Assembly (NCBI GenBank): GCA_902799015.1
Contig: CADBZI010000013.1
Span: forward strand, 1-36,505
Length of the DNA: 36,505 nt
Source of the DNA: an uncultured Lachnospiraceae bacterium
GTDB lineage: Bacteria; Bacillota; Clostridia; Lachnospirales; Lachnospiraceae
Reading direction: 5' to 3'
Position 1 is the first letter of the stretch. Each line of letters begins with the position of its first letter. Under the pieces are notes generated by a model. That model had not been told where the DNA came from, did no database searches, and saw only the letters and a list, made by a program, of their open reading frames with translations. The position numbers were made by a program, and so were the translations under genes. Of the stretch, positions 22,872-30,964 are shown one piece after another.

Positions 22872-23420
22872 ATGTTGTTTCAGGAACTCGGAAAAATGAA
22901 ACGGTCCTGGATTATGATATCACTGATCTTGATTGCATTCGGCATTGTCATGATTCTGTGTCCGGTTCGGTATATGGGGATGATGATCTCCGCGCTGGGA
23001 TATGTGCTCCTGGTGTTGGCATCAGTCCTGTGCCTGAATTACCTGTCCAGCCAGAGATCCCTGATGGATAATGTTGCGCTTGCAGCCGCACTGTTCATCG
23101 GTATTCTGGGGTTATTTGTGCTGGTATACCGGAGGGATGTACTGCCGACGCTGGGTCTTCTGTTCGGATTGTTTCTGATTTTTGAGGGACTCAGTGACCT
23201 GTTCAGCGCTTTCGTGTATGCACGGCGCGCGGGGCAGGGTGCGTGGTGGTTTCTGGCGATCTTGTCCATCATAACGATTGCGTTTGGAGTGATTCTTCTG
23301 ATCAATCCCTGGTGGGAAACGCCGTTTGCGTTGAAGAGAGTGATCGGAGGCATGCTGCTCTTTGCCTCAGCGGCGAGCATTATCAGAACGAAGATCACAT
23401 GGCCGTTCAAGAGCGTATAA
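22872..23420 (+). CDS. DUF308/HdeD-like membrane protein
   Basis: A 182-residue protein with about six membrane helices in three short-loop pairs (WIMISLILIAFGIVMILCPV, ISALGYVLLVLASVLCL, VALAAALFIGILGLFVLVY, GLLFGLFLIFEGLSDLFSAF, WFLAILSIITIAFGVILLIN). The RxxxxWWxxxLxGxxxxxxG-like layout is that of the DUF308 family that includes HdeD. The role is unclear in Firmicutes; in E. coli HdeD takes part in acid resistance. The long open frame begins at 22704, but AAGGAGG 10 bases before ATG 22872 and the onset of membrane-protein-like sequence favour this start. It is followed after 14 bases by the UbiB-like kinase gene, so they form an operon. Confidence 0.82.
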   Translation: MLFQELGKMKRSWIMISLILIAFGIVMILCPVRYMGMMISALGYVLLVLASVLCLNYLSSQRSLMDNVALAAALFIGILGLFVLVYRRDVLPTLGLLFGLFLIFEGLSDLFSAFVYARRAGQGAWWFLAILSIITIAFGVILLINPWWETPFALKRVIGGMLLFASAASIIRTKITWPFKSV

Positions 23421-23434
23421 GGAGGCGATGAAAG

Positions 23435-25048
23435 ATGGCGAAAAAAGAGAAGAACCCGGCCCAGAAGAAGGGGCGCGGACTGGAAATCCTCGGCGTCTTC
23501 GCGAAGCATAACTTCTACGCGAACGGACTGACGCCGGAAGAATTGAGAACTACGCTGGAGGATCTGGGACCGACTTATGTTAAGATTGGACAGATCATGT
23601 CCAGCCGTCTGGACCTCCTGCCGGAGAGTTATTGCAAGGAGCTTGAGAAGCTGCGCCAGAATGTCCAGAAGCTGGATCCGCAGCTGGCGCGTGCGGTGAT
23701 CGAGCAGGAGACGGGAAAGAAGATCGACGAGATCTACAGCGAGTTCCGGGATGAACCGCTGGGATCGGCTTCTGTGGGACAGGCGCATTATGGCGTGCTG
23801 AAGGATGGCCGGAGGGTTGTGACGAAGGTGCAGCGTCCGTACATCGCGGATATGATGCGGGAAGACTTTGTCATGCTGAAGAAGCTGGCGAAGGGCGTGA
23901 GCAGTGTCGGAAGCGATCCGGAAAAAGACAACCAGATGGATCTGGTAGAGGTCATCGAAGAGTTTGAGAAGGTGACGGAGGAGGAGCTCGACTTCCGCGT
24001 TGAGGCCGAAAATACCCGTTACTTCAAGGAAAATGTCATCGAAGATGAGACAAAGATCACCTGCCCGGACGTCATCGACGAGCTGACGACCGAGCGGATC
24101 TTCACGATGACCTTCGTAGACGGATATTCGATCTCCAAGCGGGATAAGATCATCGAGGACGGCTTCGATGTGGAGCAGATCGGACGGAACATCGTGGACA
24201 GCTATGTACATCAGGTACTGGATGTCGGAACGTTCCATGCGGATCCGCATCAGGGAAACCTGATGATCCAAAGGGAAACCGGCGTGCCGGAATGGATCGA
24301 CTTCGGTATGATCGGACGCATCACGGAGAGCGACATCAAGGTGATCCAGCAGCTGGTGCTGGCAGTTCTGGAGAAGGATGTGGAGACGATCGCGAACGCG
24401 GTCATGAGCCTTGGGGCGGCGTCGCCGAAGACCAACCGGGACCGTCTGATCGAGGATCTGGACACCTTCATGGATCAGTATGTGAATGTGACGAGCATCG
24501 ACGATCTGGATATATCGCTGCTGTTTGAAGAGATCTGCACGTTGGCGGATAAGCACCATGTCAAGCTGCCGGGCCGTTTCACCATGCTGGTGAGATCACT
24601 CGCAACGATCGAGGGTGTGATTGAGCAGCTTTGCCCGGAGCTGAATCTCTTCGAGATAATCTCGGGAAAGCTGATGAACCGCGCGAAGGCGAGCTTTGAT
24701 CTGGAGCAGGAGCTCCTCTCCGTCGGAAAGGACGCTCTCGAGATCAGCAAGAAAGCGGCAAGGATTCCGGCGCAGGTATCGGATGTCCTGAAGGGTGTTG
24801 CAAGAGGACGTACGAAGATCAACCTGGAGCTGACCGGTTACGAAGACCTGCTGGGTAAGGGCGGCGACTCCATCAAGTACATCGTGCTCGCAATCTTTGC
24901 CGGCATCCTGTTTATCGGATCCTGTCTGCTGACGCTGGCGGACATTACGCCCAAAGCACCGGGCGGCATGCCGGCAGTCTCGGCGATTGGCCTGATCTTC
25001 TCGGTGGCGCTGGCGATCTATACGATTCAGCACATCGGAAAGAAATAG
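23435..25048 (+). CDS. UbiB/ABC1/AarF-family atypical kinase
   Basis: A 537-residue protein of the ancient UbiB family. Family hallmarks are LGPTYVKIGQIMSSRLDLLP (KxGQ, residues 50-53), the alanine-poor nucleotide loop PLGSASVGQAH, EEELDFRVEAENTRYF, catalytic THE-like FHADPHQGNL (D270, N275) and DFG at 289-291. Two C-terminal hydrophobic helices (about 490-535) anchor it to the membrane. UbiB proteins have ATPase activity and support isoprenoid quinone or lipid metabolism; many Clostridia lack quinones, so the role here is open. GGAGGCGATGAAAG sits before the ATG. It is second in an operon with the DUF308 protein. Confidence 0.93.
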   Translation: MAKKEKNPAQKKGRGLEILGVFAKHNFYANGLTPEELRTTLEDLGPTYVKIGQIMSSRLDLLPESYCKELEKLRQNVQKLDPQLARAVIEQETGKKIDEIYSEFRDEPLGSASVGQAHYGVLKDGRRVVTKVQRPYIADMMREDFVMLKKLAKGVSSVGSDPEKDNQMDLVEVIEEFEKVTEEELDFRVEAENTRYFKENVIEDETKITCPDVIDELTTERIFTMTFVDGYSISKRDKIIEDGFDVEQIGRNIVDSYVHQVLDVGTFHADPHQGNLMIQRETGVPEWIDFGMIGRITESDIKVIQQLVLAVLEKDVETIANAVMSLGAASPKTNRDRLIEDLDTFMDQYVNVTSIDDLDISLLFEEICTLADKHHVKLPGRFTMLVRSLATIEGVIEQLCPELNLFEIISGKLMNRAKASFDLEQELLSVGKDALEISKKAARIPAQVSDVLKGVARGRTKINLELTGYEDLLGKGGDSIKYIVLAIFAGILFIGSCLLTLADITPKAPGGMPAVSAIGLIFSVALAIYTIQHIGKK

Positions 25049-25108
25049 CCGGAGCGGGATCGGAAGGATGAGGAAGCATTAATCAGAAAGAAAAGAAATA
25101 GCATACAT

Positions 25109-25148
25109 GCGGGGCTGCAGCACAGATGTGCGTATGTCCCGCTTCTTT
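25109..25148 (+). terminator. Possible terminator after the UbiB-like gene
   Basis: GCGGG/CCCGC outside and GCAC/GTGC inside form an interrupted stem between 25109 and 25142, followed by TTCTTT. The middle pairs poorly. Confidence 0.4.
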
Positions 25149-25226
25149 ATGATGATTGCGCCAGATGGTGCAGCATCAATAGAGCAAAGCAGGAAACCGG
25201 GAGGTGGAAGAAGGCCTGAAGGAATG

Positions 25227-25271
25227 AACATTCGTGCATAGAATGTGATCAAAATACGCTATACGAATGTT
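25227..25271. promoter_or_regulatory. Inverted repeat upstream of galK, candidate operator
   Basis: AACATTCGT (25227-25235) plus ATAG (25238-25241) mirrors CTAT (25259-25262) plus ACGAATGTT (25263-25271), with a 2-base bulge. It is followed by A residues rather than T, so it is not a plus-strand terminator. It sits about 90 bases before galK, where a sugar-responsive regulator could bind. Confidence 0.4.
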
Positions 25272-25358
25272 AAAAAATAGGGTACATTATCACATAGAAC
25301 ACAAGGCAGCGCTTTGCGCATGGTAACATATTGGATGGGTCATATCGGAGGCAGACTT

Positions 25359-26633
25359 ATGAAGCTGAAAGAATGGAAGGAAAGGGTTGCAACCGCTGAA
25401 TTTGAGAAGAAGCTCCGTCCGCTGTACGCGGAGAAGGCGCACAGGAATGCCGCACGTTACGGCGCGCTTCTGGATCTTTACGAGAAGACATTTTCTTCCG
25501 ATGATGAGATCACACTGTTTTCGGCGCCGGGAAGAACAGAGATTGGCGGGAACCATACCGATCATGAAAGAGGCTGCGTGCTGGCTGCATCCGTCGACCT
25601 GGATACCATCGCAGCCGTTTCCCTGACGAAGGATAACAAGATCAGTATCCTGTCCGAAGGATATCCGATGTGCACCATTGATCTGGAGGATATGTCGGTA
25701 CGGGAAGAGGAGATCAATACCACCGCTTCCCTGATCCGTGGCGTCGCGGCCAGGTTTGCTTCCCTGGGCTGCAAGGTCGGCGGGTTCCGGGCTGTGGTGA
25801 CTTCTACCGTTCTGCCGGGATCTGGTCTCAGCTCCTCTGCCGCGTTTGAAGTGCTGATCGGAAATATCATCAATCACCTGTTCTTCCAGGACAAGGCTGA
25901 TGCTGTGAAGATTGCGCAGATCGGACAGTATGCGGAGAATTATTATTTCGGCAAGCCTTCGGGGCTGATGGATCAGATGGCGTCCTCCGTCGGCAATCTG
26001 ATTACGATCGATTTTGAGGATCCGGAGAATCCTGTGGTAAAGAAGCTGAAGATCGACTTTGAGAAGACCGGACTGAAGCTGTGCATTATCAACTGCTGGG
26101 CGAGCCATGCAGACCTGACCGGCGAGTACGCCGCTGTCCCGATCGAAGAGCAGAAGGTGGCGGGGTATTTCGGGAAGCAGGTTCTCCGTGAGGTTCCCAA
26201 GGTGGATTTTATGAATGCGATCCCGCAGCTGCGCAAGGAATTCGGGGACAGGGCGGTGCTGAGATGCATTCATTTCTATGGAGACAATGACCGTGTTCCG
26301 CAGCAGGTGGAGGCGCTGGAGAAGGGAGAGACCTCCCGTTTCCTCGAGCTGGTAAAGGAATCCGGCAGATCCTCCTGGATGTATCTGCAAAACATCGTTC
26401 CGCTTGGCGCGAATGAGCATCAGGAGATGGCGGTTGCCCTGGCTTTGTGCGATGAGCTGCTGCAGGGGAAAGGCGCGTTCCGTGTTCACGGCGGTGGCTT
26501 TGCCGGAACGTGCCAGGCCTTTGTGCCGAAAGACATGATTGACGCATTTACGGAGCGCATGGACCAGCTGCTCGGAGCGGGAAGCTGTCATGTGCTGAAC
26601 ATCCGGCAGATCGGTGGAACGGTAGTCGGCTGA
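25359..26633 (+). CDS. galK: Galactokinase
   Basis: A 424-residue GHMP kinase that phosphorylates galactose at C1 (first Leloir step, cytoplasm). The galactokinase signature reads FSAPGRTEIGGNHTDHERG (residues 55-72), a Clostridia variant of GRVNLIGEHTDY. The GHMP ATP motif is LPGSGLSSSAAFEV (152-165), and RVHGGGFAGTCQAFV is the C-terminal GHMP motif. The acidic and basic catalytic residues appear present in the region of PSGLMDQMASSVG. ATG 25359 follows GGAGG by 8 bases; a longer frame opens at 25314. galE lies directly downstream, forming a galactose-use pair. galT is not in the window. Confidence 0.95.
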   Translation: MKLKEWKERVATAEFEKKLRPLYAEKAHRNAARYGALLDLYEKTFSSDDEITLFSAPGRTEIGGNHTDHERGCVLAASVDLDTIAAVSLTKDNKISILSEGYPMCTIDLEDMSVREEEINTTASLIRGVAARFASLGCKVGGFRAVVTSTVLPGSGLSSSAAFEVLIGNIINHLFFQDKADAVKIAQIGQYAENYYFGKPSGLMDQMASSVGNLITIDFEDPENPVVKKLKIDFEKTGLKLCIINCWASHADLTGEYAAVPIEEQKVAGYFGKQVLREVPKVDFMNAIPQLRKEFGDRAVLRCIHFYGDNDRVPQQVEALEKGETSRFLELVKESGRSSWMYLQNIVPLGANEHQEMAVALALCDELLQGKGAFRVHGGGFAGTCQAFVPKDMIDAFTERMDQLLGAGSCHVLNIRQIGGTVVG

Positions 26634-26653
26634 TCTTATCGCATAGTTGGGAC

Positions 26654-26684
26654 GTCTGCGCCTCTTTGGGCGGCAGACTTGAAT
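26654..26684. repeat. Divergent copy of the palindromic repeat
   Basis: GTCTGC and GCC pair with GGC and GCAGAC around TCTTT with one bulge. The right half (GGCAGACTTGAAT) matches the copies at 15181 and 32346 apart from one C/T difference. It lies between galK and galE. Confidence 0.45.
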
Positions 26685-26706
26685 CTTGAATCAGGAGGAA
26701 AAGAGC

Positions 26707-27723
26707 ATGAGAATTCTTGTTACGGGAGGAGCCGGGTTTATCGGCAGCCATACGTGCGTGGAACTGTTGAATGCAGGTTATGAGGTTACGGTGATCGACA
26801 ACCTGTACAACTCCAGCGAGAAGGCGATTGACCGTGTGAAGGAGATTACCGGAAAGTCTCTGGACTTTGTGAAAGGGGATATCCTTGACAAGGAATGCCT
26901 GGATGGCATCTTTGCCGCGCAGAAGATTGACGCGGTCATTCATTTCGCCGGACTGAAGGCGGTAGGAGAATCTGTACAGAAGCCGGTCGAGTATTACTCC
27001 AACAACATTACCGGAACCCTGACGCTGGTAAAGAGCATGCGGGAGCATGGCTGCAAGAACATCATCTTCAGCTCCAGCGCGACGGTCTACGGAGATCCCG
27101 CCTTCGTTCCGATCACGGAAGACTGCCCGAAGGGCGTCTGCACGAACCCGTATGGCTGGACGAAGTGGATGCTGGAGCAGATCCTGACGGACGTACATAC
27201 CTCCGATCCGGAATGGAACGTCATCCTGCTTCGTTACTTCAACCCGATCGGCGCACATCCGTCGGGGATGATCGGAGAAGACCCGAAGGGCATTCCGAAC
27301 AACCTTGTGCCCTACATTGCGCAGGTTGCGATCGGCAAGCTGGAGAAGCTGAGTGTCTTCGGAGACGATTATGATACGCCGGACGGAACCGGTGTGCGGG
27401 ATTACATTCATGTCGTGGATCTTGCAAGAGGACATGTGAACGCAATTGCGAAGCTGGCGGACAAGGAAGGTGTGTCGGTCTATAATCTCGGTACCGGACA
27501 CGGATACTCCGTGCTGCAGGTAGTGGAGGCATTCGGGAAGGCATGCGGCCATCCGGTTCCCTACCAGATCAAGCCGCGCCGCGCGGGAGACATCGCGACG
27601 TGCTATTGCGATCCCTCAAAGGCAGCGAAGGAGCTGAACTGGACCGCACAGTTCGGAATCGAGGAGATGTGCAGGGATTCCTGGAACTGGCAGAGTAAGA
27701 ATCCGAACGGTTACAGAGACTGA
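26707..27723 (+). CDS. galE: UDP-glucose 4-epimerase
   Basis: A 338-residue extended SDR enzyme that interconverts UDP-galactose and UDP-glucose with bound NAD. The Rossmann motif TGGAGFIGSH is at residues 6-15, NLYNSS at 32-37, SSSATVYG at 122-129, and the catalytic pair Y149/K153 in NPYGWTKWMLEQIL. YNLGTGHGYSVLQVVEAF and RRAGDIATCYCDP are typical GalE C-terminal phrases. AGGAGG lies 8-9 bases before ATG 26707. It follows galK by about 70 bases with a palindrome between, and is followed by a GC-rich terminator. Length is normal for the family. Confidence 0.97.
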   Translation: MRILVTGGAGFIGSHTCVELLNAGYEVTVIDNLYNSSEKAIDRVKEITGKSLDFVKGDILDKECLDGIFAAQKIDAVIHFAGLKAVGESVQKPVEYYSNNITGTLTLVKSMREHGCKNIIFSSSATVYGDPAFVPITEDCPKGVCTNPYGWTKWMLEQILTDVHTSDPEWNVILLRYFNPIGAHPSGMIGEDPKGIPNNLVPYIAQVAIGKLEKLSVFGDDYDTPDGTGVRDYIHVVDLARGHVNAIAKLADKEGVSVYNLGTGHGYSVLQVVEAFGKACGHPVPYQIKPRRAGDIATCYCDPSKAAKELNWTAQFGIEEMCRDSWNWQSKNPNGYRD

Positions 27724-27740
27724 CTGTACGGCCCTGGTGC

Positions 27741-27790
27741 CCCCGGACATGGAATCAGACAGCGTCCGGGGCGCATTCCTTTCAGGCGGC
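27741..27790 (+). terminator. Likely terminator after galE
   Basis: CCCCGGAC (27741-27748) and GTCCGGGG (27774-27781) are perfect complements, followed by CGCATTCCTTTC. The loop is long (25 bases) and the T run weak. Confidence 0.45.
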
Positions 27791-27830
27791 AGATGCCGCA
27801 GGACAGGGGCCGGAGTATAAGGAGAATGAC

Positions 27831-28793
27831 ATGAAGTGGACAAAGTTCCGCCTGAAAACGACTACACAGGCAGAAGACATCGTGATCTGCGCTTTGGCGG
27901 ATGCCGGCGTAGAGGGGGCACAGATTGAGGACAATGTTCCCTTGAGCGAGGCGGATCTGCAGCAGATGTTTGTGGATATTCCGCTGACCTCCGGCCAGGA
28001 TGACGGAACCGCGTATCTGTCCTTTTATCTGGATGAGGAGGAAGATGCGGACGCGGTTCTCAAAAGGGTTGAGGAAGAGCTTGCGAACCTTCGGAAGTTT
28101 TCCGACATCGGACCGTGCACGATCGAGCGCTCCGAGACAGAGGACAAGGACTGGATCAACAACTGGAAGCAGTATTTCCATCAGTTTACGGTGGACGACT
28201 TTCTTGTCATACCCTCCTGGGAGGAGGTTCGCCCGGAGGATGCGGGGAAGAAGATCCTGCATATCGATCCCGGCACAGCGTTTGGAACGGGAATGCATGA
28301 GACCACGCAGCTATGCATGCGTCAGCTGAAGAAGTATGTGACAAAGGGCTGTGAAGTGCTCGATGTGGGAACCGGAAGCGGAATTTTGGGTATTACCGCG
28401 CTGATGCTCGGCGCTGGGCATGTATTCGCAACCGATCTGGACCCATGTGCGATGGACGCGGTCAGGGAGAATCTGCAGGCAAATGGAATTGCCCCGGAGT
28501 CTATGCAGGCGGTCATCGGGAACCTGATAGATGATCAGAAGATTCAGGATGCTGCCGGCTACGAAAAGTACGATATCGCTGCGGCGAACATACTCGCTCC
28601 GGTGCTGGTCGAGCTGACTCCACAGATTGTGTCGCATCTGAAACCCGGCGGAATCTATATCACATCGGGAATTCTCGATGTGAAGGAAAAAGATGTCACA
28701 GATGCCTGTGAAAAGGCCGGATTGACGGTGGTGGAGGTGACACATCAGGGAGAGTGGGTCAGCGTAACCGCGCAGAAGGACGCGCGCGGATAA
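27831..28793 (+). CDS. prmA: Ribosomal protein L11 methyltransferase
   Basis: A 320-residue SAM-dependent methyltransferase that trimethylates ribosomal protein L11. The N-terminal substrate-recognition domain occupies about 1-95 and includes DWINNWKQYFHQF just after. The family motif DPGTAFGTGMHETTQLC is at 146-162, the SAM site VLDVGTGSGILGI at 176-188, and the late motif AANILAPVLVELTPQI follows. Length and motif order fit PrmA. GGAG lies before the start. rsmE follows about 100 bases later, the usual prmA-rsmE order in Firmicutes. Confidence 0.96.
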   Translation: MKWTKFRLKTTTQAEDIVICALADAGVEGAQIEDNVPLSEADLQQMFVDIPLTSGQDDGTAYLSFYLDEEEDADAVLKRVEEELANLRKFSDIGPCTIERSETEDKDWINNWKQYFHQFTVDDFLVIPSWEEVRPEDAGKKILHIDPGTAFGTGMHETTQLCMRQLKKYVTKGCEVLDVGTGSGILGITALMLGAGHVFATDLDPCAMDAVRENLQANGIAPESMQAVIGNLIDDQKIQDAAGYEKYDIAAANILAPVLVELTPQIVSHLKPGGIYITSGILDVKEKDVTDACEKAGLTVVEVTHQGEWVSVTAQKDARG

Positions 28794-28843
28794 GGAACAA
28801 AAAGTCAGTTCTTTCAGCTACAGGATAAACAGGAACAGAAGGG

Positions 28844-28882
28844 AGGATGCCGCAGCCGGCGATATGGCCGCGGCATCCTTTG
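28844..28882 (+). terminator. Hairpin between prmA and rsmE
   Basis: AGGATGCCGC (28844-28853) and GCGGCATCCT (28870-28879) form a perfect 10-pair stem with further pairing inside, followed by TTTG. rsmE starts 13 bases later, so it may attenuate or process rather than fully stop transcription. Confidence 0.55.
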
Positions 28883-28892
28883 TGGAGTTATC

Positions 28893-29756
28893 ATGCATCG
28901 TTTTTTTGTTGATCAGTCGGACATTGATACGGAAAACGGGATCTGCCGGATTCGCGGAAAGGACGTGAATCACATCGGGACGGTTCTGCGCATGAAGAAG
29001 GGAGAGCAGATCCTGCTGAGTACCGGGATCCGGGAGGATGAGGTCGAGTATCTGTGTGAGATCGATGAGATCGGGCCGGATGAAGTGAGTGCCAGGATCC
29101 TGGATCTGCAAAAGCGCGCGAGAGAGCTGCCGCTGGATCTTTATCTGTTCCAGGCGATTCCCAAGGGGGACCGTTTCGAGACGGTGATAGAGAAGGGCGT
29201 TGAGCTCGGGGTGCATGAGATCGTTCCGGTTCAGTCGGCACGGTGCATCGTGAAGCTGGATGAGAAGCGCGCAGAAAAGAAAACCGTGCGATGGAACGCG
29301 CTTGCGCTCTCAGCGGCGAAGCAGTCGAAGCGTTCCTTTGTTCCGGTGGTGGAGCGCCCTGTCGGCTGGGCAGACGCGCTTGCGCTTGCAAAAGGACTGG
29401 ACAAAATCGTGGTGCCGTACGAAAATGCTAAGGGCATGCGTCACACAAGAGAGGTTATCGCCGGATTGAAGGAGCTGTGCGGCGGGAAGGAAAGCGCGGC
29501 AGAAAGCTCCGGGTGTGGCGGGAAGGAAAGCGCGGCAGAAAATTCCGGATACGGCTCGAAGGAATCCGGAGAGAGGAAAAAGCCGGGCTCTGTCGGGATC
29601 TTCATCGGGCCGGAAGGCGGATTCGAGGAGAAGGAGATCCTGCAGCTGCAGGAGATTGGCGCGGAGATCATCACACTCGGACACCGGATCCTCAGGACGG
29701 ATACCGCAGGGATCGCGGTCTTATCCATGCTGATGCTCCACCTGGAAGAAGATTGA
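28893..29756 (+). CDS. rsmE: 16S rRNA m3U1498 methyltransferase with an in-frame repeat insert
   Basis: A 287-residue SPOUT-class methyltransferase that modifies U1498 of 16S rRNA. The N-terminal PUA-like part includes IRGKDVNHIGTVLRMKKGEQ. The SPOUT part has DLYLFQAIPKGDRFETVIEK, GVELGVHEIVPVQSARCIVK and RWNALALSAAKQSKRSFVP. The knot has VGIFIGPEGGFEEKEI and TLGHRILRTDTAGIAVLSML. Usual length is about 240-250. The excess is a low-complexity insert at residues 196-227 made of a 12-residue unit (CGGKESAAESSG) repeated. It lies in a loop before the knot, so the catalytic fold should survive. The start follows a weak ribosome binding site (GTGGAG). cysteine desulfurase follows 20 bases after the stop. 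Confidence 0.94.
   Translation: MHRFFVDQSDIDTENGICRIRGKDVNHIGTVLRMKKGEQILLSTGIREDEVEYLCEIDEIGPDEVSARILDLQKRARELPLDLYLFQAIPKGDRFETVIEKGVELGVHEIVPVQSARCIVKLDEKRAEKKTVRWNALALSAAKQSKRSFVPVVERPVGWADALALAKGLDKIVVPYENAKGMRHTREVIAGLKELCGGKESAAESSGCGGKESAAENSGYGSKESGERKKPGSVGIFIGPEGGFEEKEILQLQEIGAEIITLGHRILRTDTAGIAVLSMLMLHLEED
29478..29573 (+). repeat. 36-base tandem repeat inside rsmE
   Basis: Two nearly identical 36-base units (29478-29513, 29514-29549) differ at only a few bases and are followed by a partial, more divergent third unit (29550-29573). Each encodes CGGKESAAESSG or a close variant, in frame. The units could expand or contract without breaking the frame. Confidence 0.9.
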
Positions 29757-29776
29757 AGAAGGACGGCACAGACAAT

Positions 29777-30949
29777 ATGGAAGCATATCTGGATAATTCG
29801 GCAACCACGCCGGTTTCAGAGGGCGTGGCACAGGTGGTCATGAAAGCGATGACCGAGGACTTCGGGAACCCCTCTTCGAAGCATCTGAAAGGGATGGAAG
29901 CGGAGCGGCTTGTAAGGCAGGCGCAGGAAGAGATCGCGTCAACGCTGCATGTCGCGCCTGAGGAGATCTTTTTCACCTCGGGAGGAACCGAGTCGAACAA
30001 CTGGGCTCTGATCGGCAGCGCCATGGCAAACCGGCGCGCGGGCAATCACATTATCACAACCAGCGTGGAGCATGCGGCGGTTTTGAGACCCCTGGCATTT
30101 CTCGAGGAAGAGGGATTTTCCGTCACCTATCTGTCGGTGGACGCGCATGGACATATCTCGGTTGAGGATCTGAAACAGGCTTTGACGAAAGAGACGATCC
30201 TGGTTTCGATCATGTATGTGAACAATGAGATCGGAGCGCTGGAGCCGGTTGCCGAGGCAGGAGAAGTGATCCGGGAATGGAACCGGGCACATCACACGGA
30301 AGTTCTTTTTCATGTCGACGCGATTCAGGCGTACGGCAAGTACAGAATCGCGCCGAGAAAGCTTGGGATTGACCTTCTGTCGGTCAGCGGACACAAGATT
30401 CACGGACCCAAAGGAAGCGGATTTCTCTATATCCGACAGAAGGTGAAGATCAAACCGCTGATCCTGGGAGGCGGACAGCAGAAGGGGATGCGCTCCGGTA
30501 CGGACAATGTTCCGGGAGCAGCAGGCCTGGGCGAAGCCGCGAAGGAGGTATATACGGAGTTTGACCGGAAGATCGCGGGTATGCTTGCCTGCAGGCGGCG
30601 TCTGATCGAAGGCCTGAAAGAGATCGAAGGAGTTCTTCTGGTGACCGACGAGGACGAGGCGTGCAGTGCACCGCACATTGTAAGCTGTGCGTGCGAGGGA
30701 GTCCGCGCGGAGGTGCTGCTTCACGCGCTGGAAGAAAAGGGGATCTATGTATCATCGGGATCCGCCTGCTCGTCGAATAAAAAGACACCGGTCAGTTCCG
30801 TGATCCAGGAGATTCATCTGAGAAAAAATCTTCAGGAGTCTGTGATTCGATTCAGCTTCAGCGACCGGACGACTGTGGAAGAGATTGATTATGCGCTGGA
30901 TGTGCTGCGCCAGCTGCTGCCGGTGCTGAGAAGATACAGCCGGAGATAA
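29777..30949 (+). CDS. Cysteine desulfurase, NifS/IscS-like
   Basis: A 390-residue PLP enzyme that takes sulfur from cysteine as a persulfide. Start MEAYLDNSATTPVSEGV is typical. H99 lies in SVEHAAVL, D181 and Q184 in FHVDAIQAYGK, the PLP lysine K207 in SVSGHKIHGPKGSGF, and the catalytic cysteine C330 in VSSGSACSSNKKT. Its gene directly precedes thiI (15-base gap), so its likely job is to supply sulfur to ThiI for 4-thiouridine in tRNA and possibly thiamine. An open frame extends upstream into rsmE, but ATG 29777 is the first start giving the conserved N-terminus. Confidence 0.95.
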   Translation: MEAYLDNSATTPVSEGVAQVVMKAMTEDFGNPSSKHLKGMEAERLVRQAQEEIASTLHVAPEEIFFTSGGTESNNWALIGSAMANRRAGNHIITTSVEHAAVLRPLAFLEEEGFSVTYLSVDAHGHISVEDLKQALTKETILVSIMYVNNEIGALEPVAEAGEVIREWNRAHHTEVLFHVDAIQAYGKYRIAPRKLGIDLLSVSGHKIHGPKGSGFLYIRQKVKIKPLILGGGQQKGMRSGTDNVPGAAGLGEAAKEVYTEFDRKIAGMLACRRRLIEGLKEIEGVLLVTDEDEACSAPHIVSCACEGVRAEVLLHALEEKGIYVSSGSACSSNKKTPVSSVIQEIHLRKNLQESVIRFSFSDRTTVEEIDYALDVLRQLLPVLRRYSRR

Positions 30950-30964
30950 GGAGAGAGATTCAAT

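Noticed and set aside
23039-24559. Open frame of 506 codons on the minus strand
   Set aside because: It is antisense to the DUF308 and UbiB-like genes, whose motifs are unmistakable; the translated product is histidine- and arginine-rich without family features.
25227-25271. LexA (SOS) box upstream of galK
   Set aside because: The arms do not match the Firmicute CGAAC-N4-GTTCG pattern and the gap between arms is too long.
25290-26591. Open frame of 433 codons on the minus strand
   Set aside because: It is antisense to galK; no start signals and no domain.
29477-29776. Longer start for the cysteine desulfurase within rsmE
   Set aside because: The upstream 100 residues are an out-of-frame reading of the rsmE repeat; the conserved N-terminus starts at 29777.
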